Assembly (NCBI GenBank): GCA_039810005.1
Contig: JBDHWD010000144.1
Span: 1 to 6,669, forward strand
Reading direction: 5' to 3'
Origin: JAMLIA01 sp039810005
Lineage (GTDB): Bacteria; Chloroflexota; Chloroflexia; Thermomicrobiales; CFX8
DNA length: 6,669 nt
The translations under genes and the position numbers were made by a program. The notes below the pieces were generated by a model that was given only the letters and a program-made list of their open reading frames with translations, had not been told where the DNA came from and did not search any database. Within the stretch, counting starts at the first letter, position 1. Every line of letters starts with the position of its first letter. This document shows positions 1-6,055 of this stretch, piece by piece.

Positions 1-101
1 TGAGGTCGTGATGGGACGAGCCAACGCGCCCAATCCAAGGAGTTGCGAGACTGGACACGCTGGCGATTGCTGATTCGTTTATCGACCCGCTCGTTGGAGG
101 G
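1..101. other. Left-edge sequence without a supportable gene
   Basis: This stretch lies downstream of the UvrA-like gene, which ends at 102 on the minus strand. I see no supported reading frame. A short plus-strand frame open at the left edge closes at about position 73 and has no recognisable protein content. I see no GC-rich hairpin followed by a T-run that would act as an intrinsic terminator for the minus-strand gene. Confidence 0.4.
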
Positions 102-2501
102 CTATCCCCCTACTCCCCCAACATACTCCGCCAGATGCTGCCCCGTCAGCGTCGAACGTGCAGCAACCAGCTCCGCCGGGGTGCCTTCGAAGACGATGCG
201 GCCGCCGTCGTGGCCGGCGCCGGGGCCGAGGTCGATGATCCAGTCGCCGTGGGCCATGACGGCCTGGTGGTGCTCGATGACGATGACGGACTTGCCGGAA
301 TCGACGAGCTTGTCGAGCAGGCCGAGCAGCTGCTCGACGTCGGCGAGGTGCAGGCCGGTCGTTGGTTCGTCGAGGATGTAGATGCCGCCCTTGTCCCCCA
401 TGTGTGTGGCCAGCTTGAGCCGCTGGCGCTCGCCGCCGGAGAGGGTCGTCAGCGGCTGGCCGAGTGTCAGATAGCCCAGCCCGACATCGACGAGCCGGTT
501 GAGGATCGTGTGGGCGGCGGGTGTGCGCGCCTCGCCGTCGGCGAAGAAGTCGCGGGCTTCGGCGATCGACATCGCCAGCACCTCGCTGATGTCGCGTCCG
601 CCGAGGTGGTACTCCAGCACGGCCGGCTGGTAGCGCTTGCCGCCGCAGTCCTCGCAGACTGTGGCGACACCGGCCATCATCACCAGGTCGGTGTAGATGA
701 CGCCGGCGCCGTTGCAGGTCGGGCAGGCACCCTCGGAGTTGGCGCTGAACAGGGCCGGCTTGACGCCGTTGGCCTTCGCAAACGCCTTGCGGATCGGATC
801 GAGCAGGCCGGTGTAGGTCGCTGGGTTGCTGCGCCGGGAGCCGCGGATCGGCGTCTGGTCGACCGCGATGACGCCCTCGTTTGTCGGGATCGAATCGTGC
901 AGCAGCGAGCTCTTGCCGGAGCCGGCGACGCCGGTGACGACGACGAGGACGCCGAGCGGAATGTCGACGCTGACGTTCTGCAGGTTGTGCGTCGTGGCGT
1001 TGCGGATCTCCAGTGTGCCGGTCGGCGTGCGAACCGTCTCCTTCAGCGTTGCGCGGTCGTCGAGATGTCGCCCGGTGATCGTGTCGCTGGCGCGTAGCCC
1101 CTCGATCGTGCCCTCGTAGCAGATGCTGCCGCCTGCCGAGCCAGCGCCGGGGCCGAGGTCGACGATGTGATCGGCAATCGCGATCGTCTCCGGCTCGTGC
1201 TCGACGACGAGGACGGTGTTGCCCTTGTCGCGCAGGCGCAGCAGCAGGTCGTTCATGCGCTGGATGTCGTGCGGGTGCATGCCGGTCGTTGGCTCGTCGA
1301 AGACGTAGGTGACGTCGGTCAGTGACGAGCCGAGGTGGCGGATCATCTTGACCCGCTGCGCTTCGCCGCCGGAGAGCGTGCCGGACGAGCGGTCGAGCGA
1401 GAGGTAACCCAGCCCGATCTCGACGAACGAATCGAGTGTCTGGCGCAGTGTGGCGAGCAACGGTGCGACCGACGGCTCGTCGATGTCGCGGATCCACTCG
1501 GCCAGGTCGCTGATCTGCATCGCGCAGGCCTCGGCGATGTTGATGCCGTTGATCTTCGATGACAGTGCCGTCTCGTTCAGGCGGGTACCGTGGCACTCCG
1601 GGCAGGTCTGGAAGGTGACGGCGCGCTCGACGAAGGCGCGGATGTGCGGCTGCAGCGACTCCTTGTCCTTCGAGAGGAACGACTTCTGGATCTTCGGGAT
1701 CAACCCCTCGTAGGTGAGGTTGACGCCATCGACCTTGACCTTGACCGCTTCCTTATAGAGGAAGTCCTGCATTTCCTTCTTCGTGTAGTCGCGGATCGGC
1801 TTGTCCGGATCGACGAAGCCGGATTCGGCGTAGACCCGCACTGTCCAGAAGCTGTCCGACTTCCAGCCGGGGATGGTGAATGCGCCCTCGGAGAGCGATT
1901 TGCTGTCGTCGAAGAGCTGGGTCAGGTCGATATCGGAGACAGCGCCACGCCCCTCGCAGCGCGTGCACATACCGCCCAGGCGGCTGAAGGTCGCCTTCTC
2001 GGTCTTCGTCTTGCCAGGTCCGCGATCGACGGTGATCGCGCCACTTGCCCGCACCGACGGGACATTGAAGGAGAACGCTGTCGATGAGCCGATATGTGGC
2101 TCGCCGAGGCGGCTGAACAGCACCCGCAGCATCGCGTTGGCGTCGGTCACGGTTCCGACGGTCGAGCGGACATCCCCGCCGATGCGCTGCTGATCGACCA
2201 TGATGGCGGTGGTCAGGCCATCCAGTACATCGACCTCGGGCCGCGACATCGTCGGCATGAAGCCCTGCACAAAGGTGCTGTACGTCTCGTTGATCAGGCG
2301 CTGCGATTCCGCGGCGATCGTGCCGAAGACGAGCGAGCTCTTGCCCGAGCCAGAAACGCCGGTGAACACAGTCAGCCTGCGCTTGGGAATCTCGATGCTG
2401 ACGTCCTTGAGGTTGTTCACCCGAGCGCCGTGCACGCGGATCATGTCGTGGCTATCGGCGGCGTGCAGTGTCAGCGTCGGCTTGTCCGTCGTCGTGGCCA
2501 T
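102..2501 (-). CDS. UvrA-family ABC ATPase lacking the UvrB-binding domain (UvrA2/DrrC-like)
   Basis: A 799-residue UvrA-type protein with two ABC ATPase modules, expected to be cytoplasmic and to bind DNA as a dimer. Module 1 has Walker A GVSGSGKSS (about 48-56), zinc-ligand pairs CTRC (179-182) and CPEC (300-303), signature LSGGEAQR (376-383), Walker B YVFDEP (399-404) and an H-loop His near 435. Module 2 has Walker A GVAGSGKSS (524-532), a CX2CX19CX2C zinc finger (C593, C596, C616, C619), signature LSGGERQR (687-694) and Walker B ILDEP (709-713). Canonical UvrA is about 940 residues. Here the distance from Walker A to the first CxxC is roughly 90 residues shorter, which matches loss of the UvrB-binding domain. 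Family members of this form include UvrA2 and the drug-resistance protein DrrC, so the role may be DNA-damage tolerance or resistance to DNA-binding compounds rather than ordinary excision repair. The start is ATG at 2501 with a weak GGACGAG upstream; the Met at residue 20 has no better ribosome-binding site. The gene stands alone. Confidence 0.95.
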   Translation of the reverse strand: MATTTDKPTLTLHAADSHDMIRVHGARVNNLKDVSIEIPKRRLTVFTGVSGSGKSSLVFGTIAAESQRLINETYSTFVQGFMPTMSRPEVDVLDGLTTAIMVDQQRIGGDVRSTVGTVTDANAMLRVLFSRLGEPHIGSSTAFSFNVPSVRASGAITVDRGPGKTKTEKATFSRLGGMCTRCEGRGAVSDIDLTQLFDDSKSLSEGAFTIPGWKSDSFWTVRVYAESGFVDPDKPIRDYTKKEMQDFLYKEAVKVKVDGVNLTYEGLIPKIQKSFLSKDKESLQPHIRAFVERAVTFQTCPECHGTRLNETALSSKINGINIAEACAMQISDLAEWIRDIDEPSVAPLLATLRQTLDSFVEIGLGYLSLDRSSGTLSGGEAQRVKMIRHLGSSLTDVTYVFDEPTTGMHPHDIQRMNDLLLRLRDKGNTVLVVEHEPETIAIADHIVDLGPGAGSAGGSICYEGTIEGLRASDTITGRHLDDRATLKETVRTPTGTLEIRNATTHNLQNVSVDIPLGVLVVVTGVAGSGKSSLLHDSIPTNEGVIAVDQTPIRGSRRSNPATYTGLLDPIRKAFAKANGVKPALFSANSEGACPTCNGAGVIYTDLVMMAGVATVCEDCGGKRYQPAVLEYHLGGRDISEVLAMSIAEARDFFADGEARTPAAHTILNRLVDVGLGYLTLGQPLTTLSGGERQRLKLATHMGDKGGIYILDEPTTGLHLADVEQLLGLLDKLVDSGKSVIVIEHHQAVMAHGDWIIDLGPGAGHDGGRIVFEGTPAELVAARSTLTGQHLAEYVGGVGG

Positions 2502-2665
2502 GCTCGTCCAATCTGTCTGTCTATGAGAGGGAGATACGTTCGCGGTGATTGTGGCTTTTGGAGTCTATCAATTGACGTGTTAATGAGCGGCAGCCACCTC
2601 TGCCTGCTGTCATCTTGAGTGGGCTGTCAACGCCAAACTGACTATTCGGCAGCAACCCTTTTTCT

Positions 2666-2767
2666 CTGTCATTTCGAACCGCAGTGAGAAATCTCTCCGA
2701 CGCTGGATCGTATCCGACTGGGGGAGATCTTTCGGTTGCCGGGTACCCTCCGGTCGTGAAATGACAG
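2666..2767. repeat. Imperfect inverted-repeat element bounded by CTGTCATTTC / GAAATGACAG
   Basis: The ends are perfect 10-bp inverted copies, CTGTCATTTC at 2666-2675 and GAAATGACAG at 2758-2767. The pairing continues inward with one gap (GAACCG against CGGTCGT). The interior has related AAATCTCTCC (about 2689-2698) and GGGGAGATCTTT (about 2721-2732) segments on opposite strands, and a GGGTACCC palindrome at 2741-2748. A second inverted pair, GGGGGAGA (2720-2727) and TCTCCCCC (2784-2791), overlaps its right end. From memory, CTGTCATTTCGA-type sequences recur as dispersed repeats in Chloroflexota and related genomes; I cannot confirm that here. No transposase is nearby. Confidence 0.6.
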
Positions 2768-2842
2768 GTTGCAGGGGTGATTGTCTCCCCCGACTGGATG
2801 CAGACACACTCTGGCGAACGGGATGTCTGCCGCGCCGCGTAC

Positions 2843-3020
2843 CGTCCTTGTAGGGGCGTATCGCATACGCCCGTCCAGATTTCCAACCCGTCCGACCGGC
2901 ACACACCAATGTGGTGATGGTCTGACCGGACAGCCGGCGTTATTGCCAACCTGGCCGTTCGGCTCGCACCGACGTGGCTGCGGTCTAACCGGGCGTATGC
3001 GATACGCCCCTACAAGGACG
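2843..3020. repeat. 178-bp MITE-like unit with 31-bp perfect terminal inverted repeats
   Basis: Positions 2843-2873 and 2990-3020 are exact reverse complements over 31 bp. Both carry the TGTAGGGGCG-type sequence at their outer part. Each arm is itself palindromic: GGGCGTAT (2854-2861), loop CGC, ATACGCCC (2865-2872), with the mirror image at 2991-3009. The unit can therefore fold either as two small hairpins or as one long stem. I see no convincing target-site duplication and no coding capacity, so a non-autonomous element or a palindromic dispersed repeat fits better than an insertion sequence. The right arm lies 24 bp past the stop codon of the oxidase-like gene and could act as a transcription barrier, though no T-run follows it. 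Confidence 0.8.
2880..2992. repeat. Two diverged direct copies, 63-bp period, inside the inverted-repeat unit
   Basis: Positions 2880-2929 and 2943-2992 align without gaps at an offset of 63 bp and agree at about 36 of 50 bases by hand count. The best-conserved part is GGTCTGACCGG (2919-2929) against GGTCTAACCGG (2982-2992). The second copy runs into the right arm of the terminal inverted repeat. The period is a multiple of three, so a reading frame through it gives repeated peptides, which I regard as spurious. Confidence 0.6.
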
Positions 3021-3043
3021 CAGGGTCGCCTATCTGTGTGTCC

Positions 3044-3496
3044 TTACACCAGCCACTCGCCATCGCGCATCAGGTCGCGGCCGGCCAGCTCGTTTGCCTC
3101 GCGCCAGGCCTGGATGCGGCGCGGCGTGATGCGGTACCAGCAGTATCTGGTCGTCAGGGTGCGTGGGTCGAAGCCGCTGCGCTCGGCGAACCTGTCACCC
3201 TGCTCCTGCGGCAGCGCGTTGCTCTCGATGACTTCGACCGTGCCGTCGATCATCGTGACATCGCGGGTATCGCCGAGGCCCAGCCGGACCGTCCCGGTCG
3301 CCGCCATGTTCTGGCCGGTCGGGCTGTCGGCGGGCGTGGCCAGCAGCAGTGCCTTTCCGTCCCAATCGAACGACAGCGGTGTCAGGAACGGCTCGCCGGT
3401 GGCCGAGGCCGTTGCGACCCACAGGTCGACGTCGTGGGCGAGGCGATGCTCGGTGTCGCGGCGGCGTTGTGCTTTCGAGCGTGGTTCGGCTGTCAT
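3044..3496 (-). CDS. Pyridoxamine 5'-phosphate oxidase-like (flavin/F420 split-barrel) family protein
   Basis: A 150-residue protein of the FMN/F420-binding split-barrel superfamily. The barrel is visible as LWVATASATGEPFLTPLSF (about 25-43), a second strand pair KALLLATP (48-55), then RLGLGD (71-76) and the TMIDGTVEVIES strand (81-92). The C-terminal WYRITPRRIQAW (120-131) is typical of the family. The cofactor (FMN or F420) and substrate cannot be read from the sequence. The start ATG at 3496 overlaps the stop of the upstream VOC gene as ATGA, with a short AGGA upstream, so translation is probably coupled. It is the second gene of a two-gene operon that may be driven from the promoter at 3954-3980. 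Confidence 0.88.
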   Translation of the reverse strand: MTAEPRSKAQRRRDTEHRLAHDVDLWVATASATGEPFLTPLSFDWDGKALLLATPADSPTGQNMAATGTVRLGLGDTRDVTMIDGTVEVIESNALPQEQGDRFAERSGFDPRTLTTRYCWYRITPRRIQAWREANELAGRDLMRDGEWLV

Positions 3497-3849
3497 CGGT
3501 CCTGCAGAATGCCAATGATATTGCCGTCTGCGTCCGTTAGCGTCGCCACAACGCGGCTGCCGCCGACTTCACGCGGTGGCTGCTGGAGTGTTGCGCCGGC
3601 GGCGGTCAGCTCGGCGATCTTCGCCTCGATGTCGGGGACCTCCCAGTAGGCGATTGGCACGGGCATCCCCTGCTCCTTGCCGCCCGGCACGAGGCCGACA
3701 TGCTCACCAGCCACATCGTAGCCAACGTAATACGGGCTATCCTGCGCCGGCGGAACGCCAAGCAGTGCGGTGTAGACCGATTTGGCTGCGTCCAGATCGC
3801 TCACAGGATGCAGAATGGTCTTGATACCTTTGGTCTCGGAACTGGTCAC
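3493..3849 (-). CDS. VOC-fold (glyoxalase/bleomycin-resistance/dioxygenase superfamily) protein
   Basis: A 118-residue protein with one VOC repeat pair. The N-terminal half has KTILHPVSDLDAAKSVYTAL (about 10-29), the usual first strand and helix with a candidate metal-ligand His14. The middle has YYVGYDVAGEHVGLVPGG and the C-terminal half ends in LTDADGNIIGILQ (104-116). A longer frame opens at 4071, but the GTG at 3849 is preferred: a perfect AGGAGG (3854-3859, minus) sits four bases upstream and the fold starts right after it. Members include lyases, dioxygenases and antibiotic-binding proteins; the substrate here is unknown. It is the first gene of the pair with the downstream oxidase-like gene and is divergent from the sigma factor gene. 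Confidence 0.9.
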   Translation of the reverse strand: MTSSETKGIKTILHPVSDLDAAKSVYTALLGVPPAQDSPYYVGYDVAGEHVGLVPGGKEQGMPVPIAYWEVPDIEAKIAELTAAGATLQQPPREVGGSRVVATLTDADGNIIGILQDR

Positions 3850-3853
3850 GGGT

Positions 3854-3859
3854 CCTCCT
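3854..3859 (-). promoter_or_regulatory. Ribosome-binding site AGGAGG deciding the VOC start
   Basis: On the minus strand the sequence reads AGGAGG, then ACCC, then GTG at 3849. This is the strongest Shine-Dalgarno match near the gene and argues against the longer frame that opens at 4071. Confidence 0.85.
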
Positions 3860-3887
3860 GACTGAACCGTTCGTTGGCGGCATCTGT

Positions 3888-3917
3888 CTGGCATGGCTCG
3901 TATCGAGCGCTCATAAT
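3888..3917 (+). promoter_or_regulatory. Possible housekeeping-type promoter of the sigma factor gene
   Basis: CTGGCA (3888-3893, 4 of 6 to TTGACA), an 18-base spacer and CATAAT (3912-3917, 5 of 6 to TATAAT) are correctly ordered toward the sigma gene. Transcription would begin near 3924. An 8-bp palindrome GAGCGCTC (3905-3912) lies in the spacer and touches the -10. The hexamer match is moderate and comes from inspection only. Confidence 0.4.
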
Positions 3918-3953
3918 GATGCCGTGGGGCCACATCTGCCCCTTCATCTCCCT

Positions 3954-3980
3954 GACGAAATGCAACACAGAAATGTGACA
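3954..3980 (-). promoter_or_regulatory. Candidate ECF41-type promoter (TGTCACA-N16-CGTC) toward the VOC/oxidase operon
   Basis: On the minus strand TGTCACA (3980-3974) is followed by exactly 16 bases and CGTC (3957-3954). This matches the target motif I recall for ECF41 sigma factors, TGTCACA at -35 and CGTC at -10. It sits beside a gene for a sigma factor of that general type and points at the divergent VOC gene. Transcription would start near 3947, giving a leader of roughly 100 bases before the GTG at 3849. The motif overlaps the 5' end of the sigma coding frame, which is unusual but possible. Confidence 0.65.
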
Positions 3981-4895
3981 CAGGTGCAGGATACTGACAC
4001 ACGCGCAGCACGATTCGAGACGCACCGCCCGCATCTTCGCGCCGTCGCGACGCGCTTGCTGGGCTCGCCAACGGAGGCGGACGATGCTGTCCAGGAGGCC
4101 TGGCTACGGTTCGATCGCGCCGGCGACGAGCAGATCGAGAACCTGGGTGGCTGGCTGACGACGGTGGTGAGCCGCATCTGCCTCGATCATCTGCGGGCGC
4201 GTTCGACGCGCAGCGAGGAGCCAGTCGATGCCGAGCTGTTGGAGACGAGCGATGACGACCCGGGCCCGGAGGATGCCACGATTCTGGCCGAGTCCACGGC
4301 CGTGGCGCTCGCCGTTGTGCTGGATGCGCTAACGCCGATTGAGCGGGTTGTCTTTGTGCTGCACGATGTCTTTGCTGTGCCGTTCGAGGAGATTGCCGCG
4401 ATTGTCGATCGCACGCCGGTCGCTGCTCGCCAGATCGCGAGCCGGGCGCGACGGCGCGTGCGTCCCGCCGCCGATGCGCCAGATCCGCAAGCGCTGAATG
4501 CGCAACGTGAGCTGGTCAGTGCCTTCTTCGATGCAGCGCGGAACGGTCGGCTGGAAACGCTGCTCCACCTGCTCGCGCCGGATGTCGTGGTTCGAGCGGA
4601 CGCCGCAGCGGTCGCACTGGGCACCAGCCCGGAGACGGTTGGTGCGCGCGCCGTCGCGGAATGGTTCTCCGGTCGGGCGGCCGCGGCGCGGCTGGCGCAG
4701 GTCGATCGAACCTGGGGCGCAGTCTGGTTGTCGGGTGGGCGGCTGCGGGTTGTTTTCCGCTTTACGACGGAGGCGGACTCGATCGTCGCAATCGAGCTGA
4801 TCGGCGATCCTGAGACACACGCAACCCTCGATCTGGAGATCGAGCCTCCGCAGCGACGAGCGCGAACAGGACATCGTACCGATTCAACGCACTAA
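3960..4895 (+). CDS. ECF sigma factor with C-terminal SnoaL-like domain (SigJ/ECF41- or ECF56-like)
   Basis: A 311-residue RNA polymerase sigma factor when started at ATG 3960. Region 2 spans about 18-82, with RLLGSPTEADDAVQEAWLRF (32-51) and LGGWLTTVVSRICLDHLRAR (62-81). Region 4 spans about 115-168, with LTPIERVVFVLHDVFAVPF (124-142) and the helix-turn-helix AARQIASRARRRVR (155-168). Residues 180-290 resemble a SnoaL/NTF2-like domain (ELVSAFFDAARNGRLETLL and following), which in ECF41 proteins replaces an anti-sigma factor as an in-cis regulator. The linker lacks the WLPEP motif of ECF41, and RADAAAVALG stands where a DGGGK-like motif is expected, so it may be ECF56-like or another side branch. 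The start is uncertain: in-frame GTG codons occur at 3924, 3975 and 3984, and none has a strong ribosome-binding site. The predicted plus-strand transcription start near 3924 favours a downstream start unless the mRNA is leaderless. Confidence 0.88.
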   Translation: MQHRNVTQVQDTDTRAARFETHRPHLRAVATRLLGSPTEADDAVQEAWLRFDRAGDEQIENLGGWLTTVVSRICLDHLRARSTRSEEPVDAELLETSDDDPGPEDATILAESTAVALAVVLDALTPIERVVFVLHDVFAVPFEEIAAIVDRTPVAARQIASRARRRVRPAADAPDPQALNAQRELVSAFFDAARNGRLETLLHLLAPDVVVRADAAAVALGTSPETVGARAVAEWFSGRAAAARLAQVDRTWGAVWLSGGRLRVVFRFTTEADSIVAIELIGDPETHATLDLEIEPPQRRARTGHRTDSTH

Positions 4896-4906
4896 GCCCG
4901 GATGCC

Positions 4907-4915
4907 TGCTACTAT
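4907..4915 (+). promoter_or_regulatory. Weak extended -10 candidate before the hydrolase gene
   Basis: TGCTACTAT at 4907-4915 fits an extended -10 (TGN followed by TACTAT, 4 of 6 to consensus), 38 bases before the hydrolase ATG. No good -35 lies at the right distance. The 58-bp gap after the sigma gene equally allows read-through, so this is tentative. Confidence 0.22.
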
Positions 4916-4953
4916 GCCGCGAAACACGACGCTGCAACTGGTGGGAGTGCGAA

Positions 4954-5943
4954 ATGGGGCAGCCTGCATCGGCGGTGTTTCCCTGGTCCGTGGTGCCCGA
5001 GCCGGGTGCCGGAGAGAAGCGCACAGGCTACATCCGCTGGCGCGATGACGCACTACGCGGCTGGCAGTGGCCATACATCGCCGTGCGCGGCCACGAGCCG
5101 GGCCCGGCGGTGGCGATCACGGCGGCGGTGCATGGCGGTGAGTACCCAGGCATCCTCGGCGCGCTGCGTCTGGCGCGTCTGTTACAGCCCGAGCGCGTCA
5201 GCGGTTCGCTGCTGATCCTGCCGGTCGTCAACCAGCCATCCTTCTGGGCACGTTCCGCGTTCCTCACCCCGCCCGACGGCAAGAACCAGAATCGCGTCTT
5301 CCCCGGCAACGCCCTCGGCACCGCGACCGAGGTGCTCGCCTGGCGACTGATGGAGGAGATTATCGGCCCGGCCGACGTACTGATCGATCTGCACAGTGGC
5401 GATGTCTTCGAGACGCTGGCCGCCCACGTTGTGCGCTACGAAATGGGTGACGCCGAGACCGATGCGCTGACGCACGGGATGTGCGCGGCGTTTGGCCTGC
5501 CGTTCGCGATCACCTATCCGCGACCGACGCGCTCAGGGAGCATGAGTGCGAACGCCGCTCTGTCTGGTCCGGCCACTGTCGTGGTCGAGGTCGGCGGCAA
5601 TGCGTTGGCGAGTGACGCCGATGTGCAGACGGTCTTTCAGGGGCTGATCAACGCGCTCCGCGTAGCCGGTGTGCTCGGCGGGCTGGTGCCTGAGACAGAC
5701 GTGCGCTGGTTGCAGGCCGGCCGCCAGCTCACCGCGCCGGCCGATGCGCTCTGGCGGTCGGCAGTGACGGTTGGTATGCCGGTGTCGAAGGGCGATGTGC
5801 TGGGCACACTGACCGATCAGCTCGGTGAGGACCTTGCCCAGCCCACATCCGAAGTCGATGGCATCGCGGTGTATACGATGAGTGCGTTGGCGGTGCGCGA
5901 GGGTGATCCTCTGGTGTATGTCGCGCCACTGGCCGATGACTAG
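4954..5943 (+). CDS. Succinylglutamate desuccinylase/aspartoacylase-family zinc hydrolase (M14-like)
   Basis: A 329-residue protein of the AstE/ASPA branch of the M14 fold, enzymes that remove acyl groups from amino acids or related amides using zinc. The zinc ligands are visible as HGGE (H60, E63) and DLHSGD (H147). NQNRVFPG (111-118) is the family's substrate-carboxylate segment, and E212 in VVVEVGGNA is the expected catalytic glutamate. The C-terminal part, about 245-329, is the beta-rich accessory domain (MPVSKGDVLGTLTDQLG and onward). The length is normal for the family and no signal peptide is seen. The start ATG is preceded by GTGGGAG (4941-4947) six bases away. The substrate cannot be assigned: relatives act on succinylglutamate, N-acetylaspartate, acetyl-diaminobutyrate and others, and no pathway genes adjoin. 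It lies 58 bp after the sigma gene on the same strand, so co-transcription is possible. Confidence 0.92.
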   Translation: MGQPASAVFPWSVVPEPGAGEKRTGYIRWRDDALRGWQWPYIAVRGHEPGPAVAITAAVHGGEYPGILGALRLARLLQPERVSGSLLILPVVNQPSFWARSAFLTPPDGKNQNRVFPGNALGTATEVLAWRLMEEIIGPADVLIDLHSGDVFETLAAHVVRYEMGDAETDALTHGMCAAFGLPFAITYPRPTRSGSMSANAALSGPATVVVEVGGNALASDADVQTVFQGLINALRVAGVLGGLVPETDVRWLQAGRQLTAPADALWRSAVTVGMPVSKGDVLGTLTDQLGEDLAQPTSEVDGIAVYTMSALAVREGDPLVYVAPLADD

Positions 5944-5961
5944 CGGGCGAGAGGAAGGGTG

Positions 5962-6009
5962 CCGGCCTGGTCCTGGTTGGTTGACAGAGGGGGTAGAGAA
6001 CCAGGCCGG
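5962..6009 (+). terminator. Possible terminator hairpin after the hydrolase gene
   Basis: CCGGCCTGGT (5962-5971) and ACCAGGCCGG (6000-6009) form a perfect 10-bp stem with a 28-base loop, 18 bases past the hydrolase stop. A competing pairing uses CCTGGTT (5972-5978) with AACCAGG (5999-6005). Only TTTGGGG follows, so a classical intrinsic terminator is not well met; it may instead be a processing or stability element. Confidence 0.35.
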
Positions 6010-6055
6010 TTTGGGGTGGAGCGGCGTGACCGCGCCGTCCGTTCAGAGGAAGGTT

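Larger units (their letters stand above)
2502..3043. other. Gene-less, repeat-rich intergenic island
   Basis: This 542-bp spacer separates the 3' end of the oxidase-like gene from the 5' end of the UvrA-like gene, both on the minus strand. Positions 2502-2660 should hold the promoter of the UvrA-like gene, but I see no convincing -35/-10 pair; a TTGATA occurs on the minus strand near 2566-2571 without a good partner. Positions 2666-3020 are built of repeats described separately. Several reading frames cross the island, but their predicted peptides are low-complexity products of the repeats, so I call no gene here. Confidence 0.7.

Noticed and set aside
135..1097. 320-codon plus-strand frame antisense to the UvrA-like gene
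   Set aside because: It mirrors codon structure of the opposite strand in GC-rich DNA and has no recognisable domain.
79..1596. Long 505-codon frame on the minus strand inside the UvrA-like gene
   Set aside because: It is a different frame of the same strand as the clearly conserved UvrA-like protein, rich in Arg, Pro and His with no family resemblance: a GC-rich shadow frame.
2507..2523. Short TCTG tandem before the UvrA-like start
   Set aside because: About three tetranucleotide copies are too few to call a meaningful microsatellite or phase-variable tract.
2531..2545. Possible LexA/SOS box upstream of the UvrA-like gene (CGAACGTATCTC on the minus strand)
   Set aside because: Only the CGAAC half-site is present; the required GTTC half is missing.
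2521..2949. 142-codon minus-strand frame, and overlapping shorter frames, in the repeat island
   Set aside because: The peptides are translations of the inverted repeats, with no ribosome-binding site and no domain. Similar peptides arise widely from such repeats, as far as I recall.
2781..3518. 245-codon plus-strand frame across the repeat unit and antisense to the oxidase-like gene
   Set aside because: Its first half is repeat-derived and its second half is antisense to a well-supported gene.
3850..4071. N-terminal extension of the first VOC protein from the start at 4071
   Set aside because: The added 74 residues lie outside the VOC fold and antisense to the sigma gene, while GTG 3849 has a perfect AGGAGG four bases upstream.
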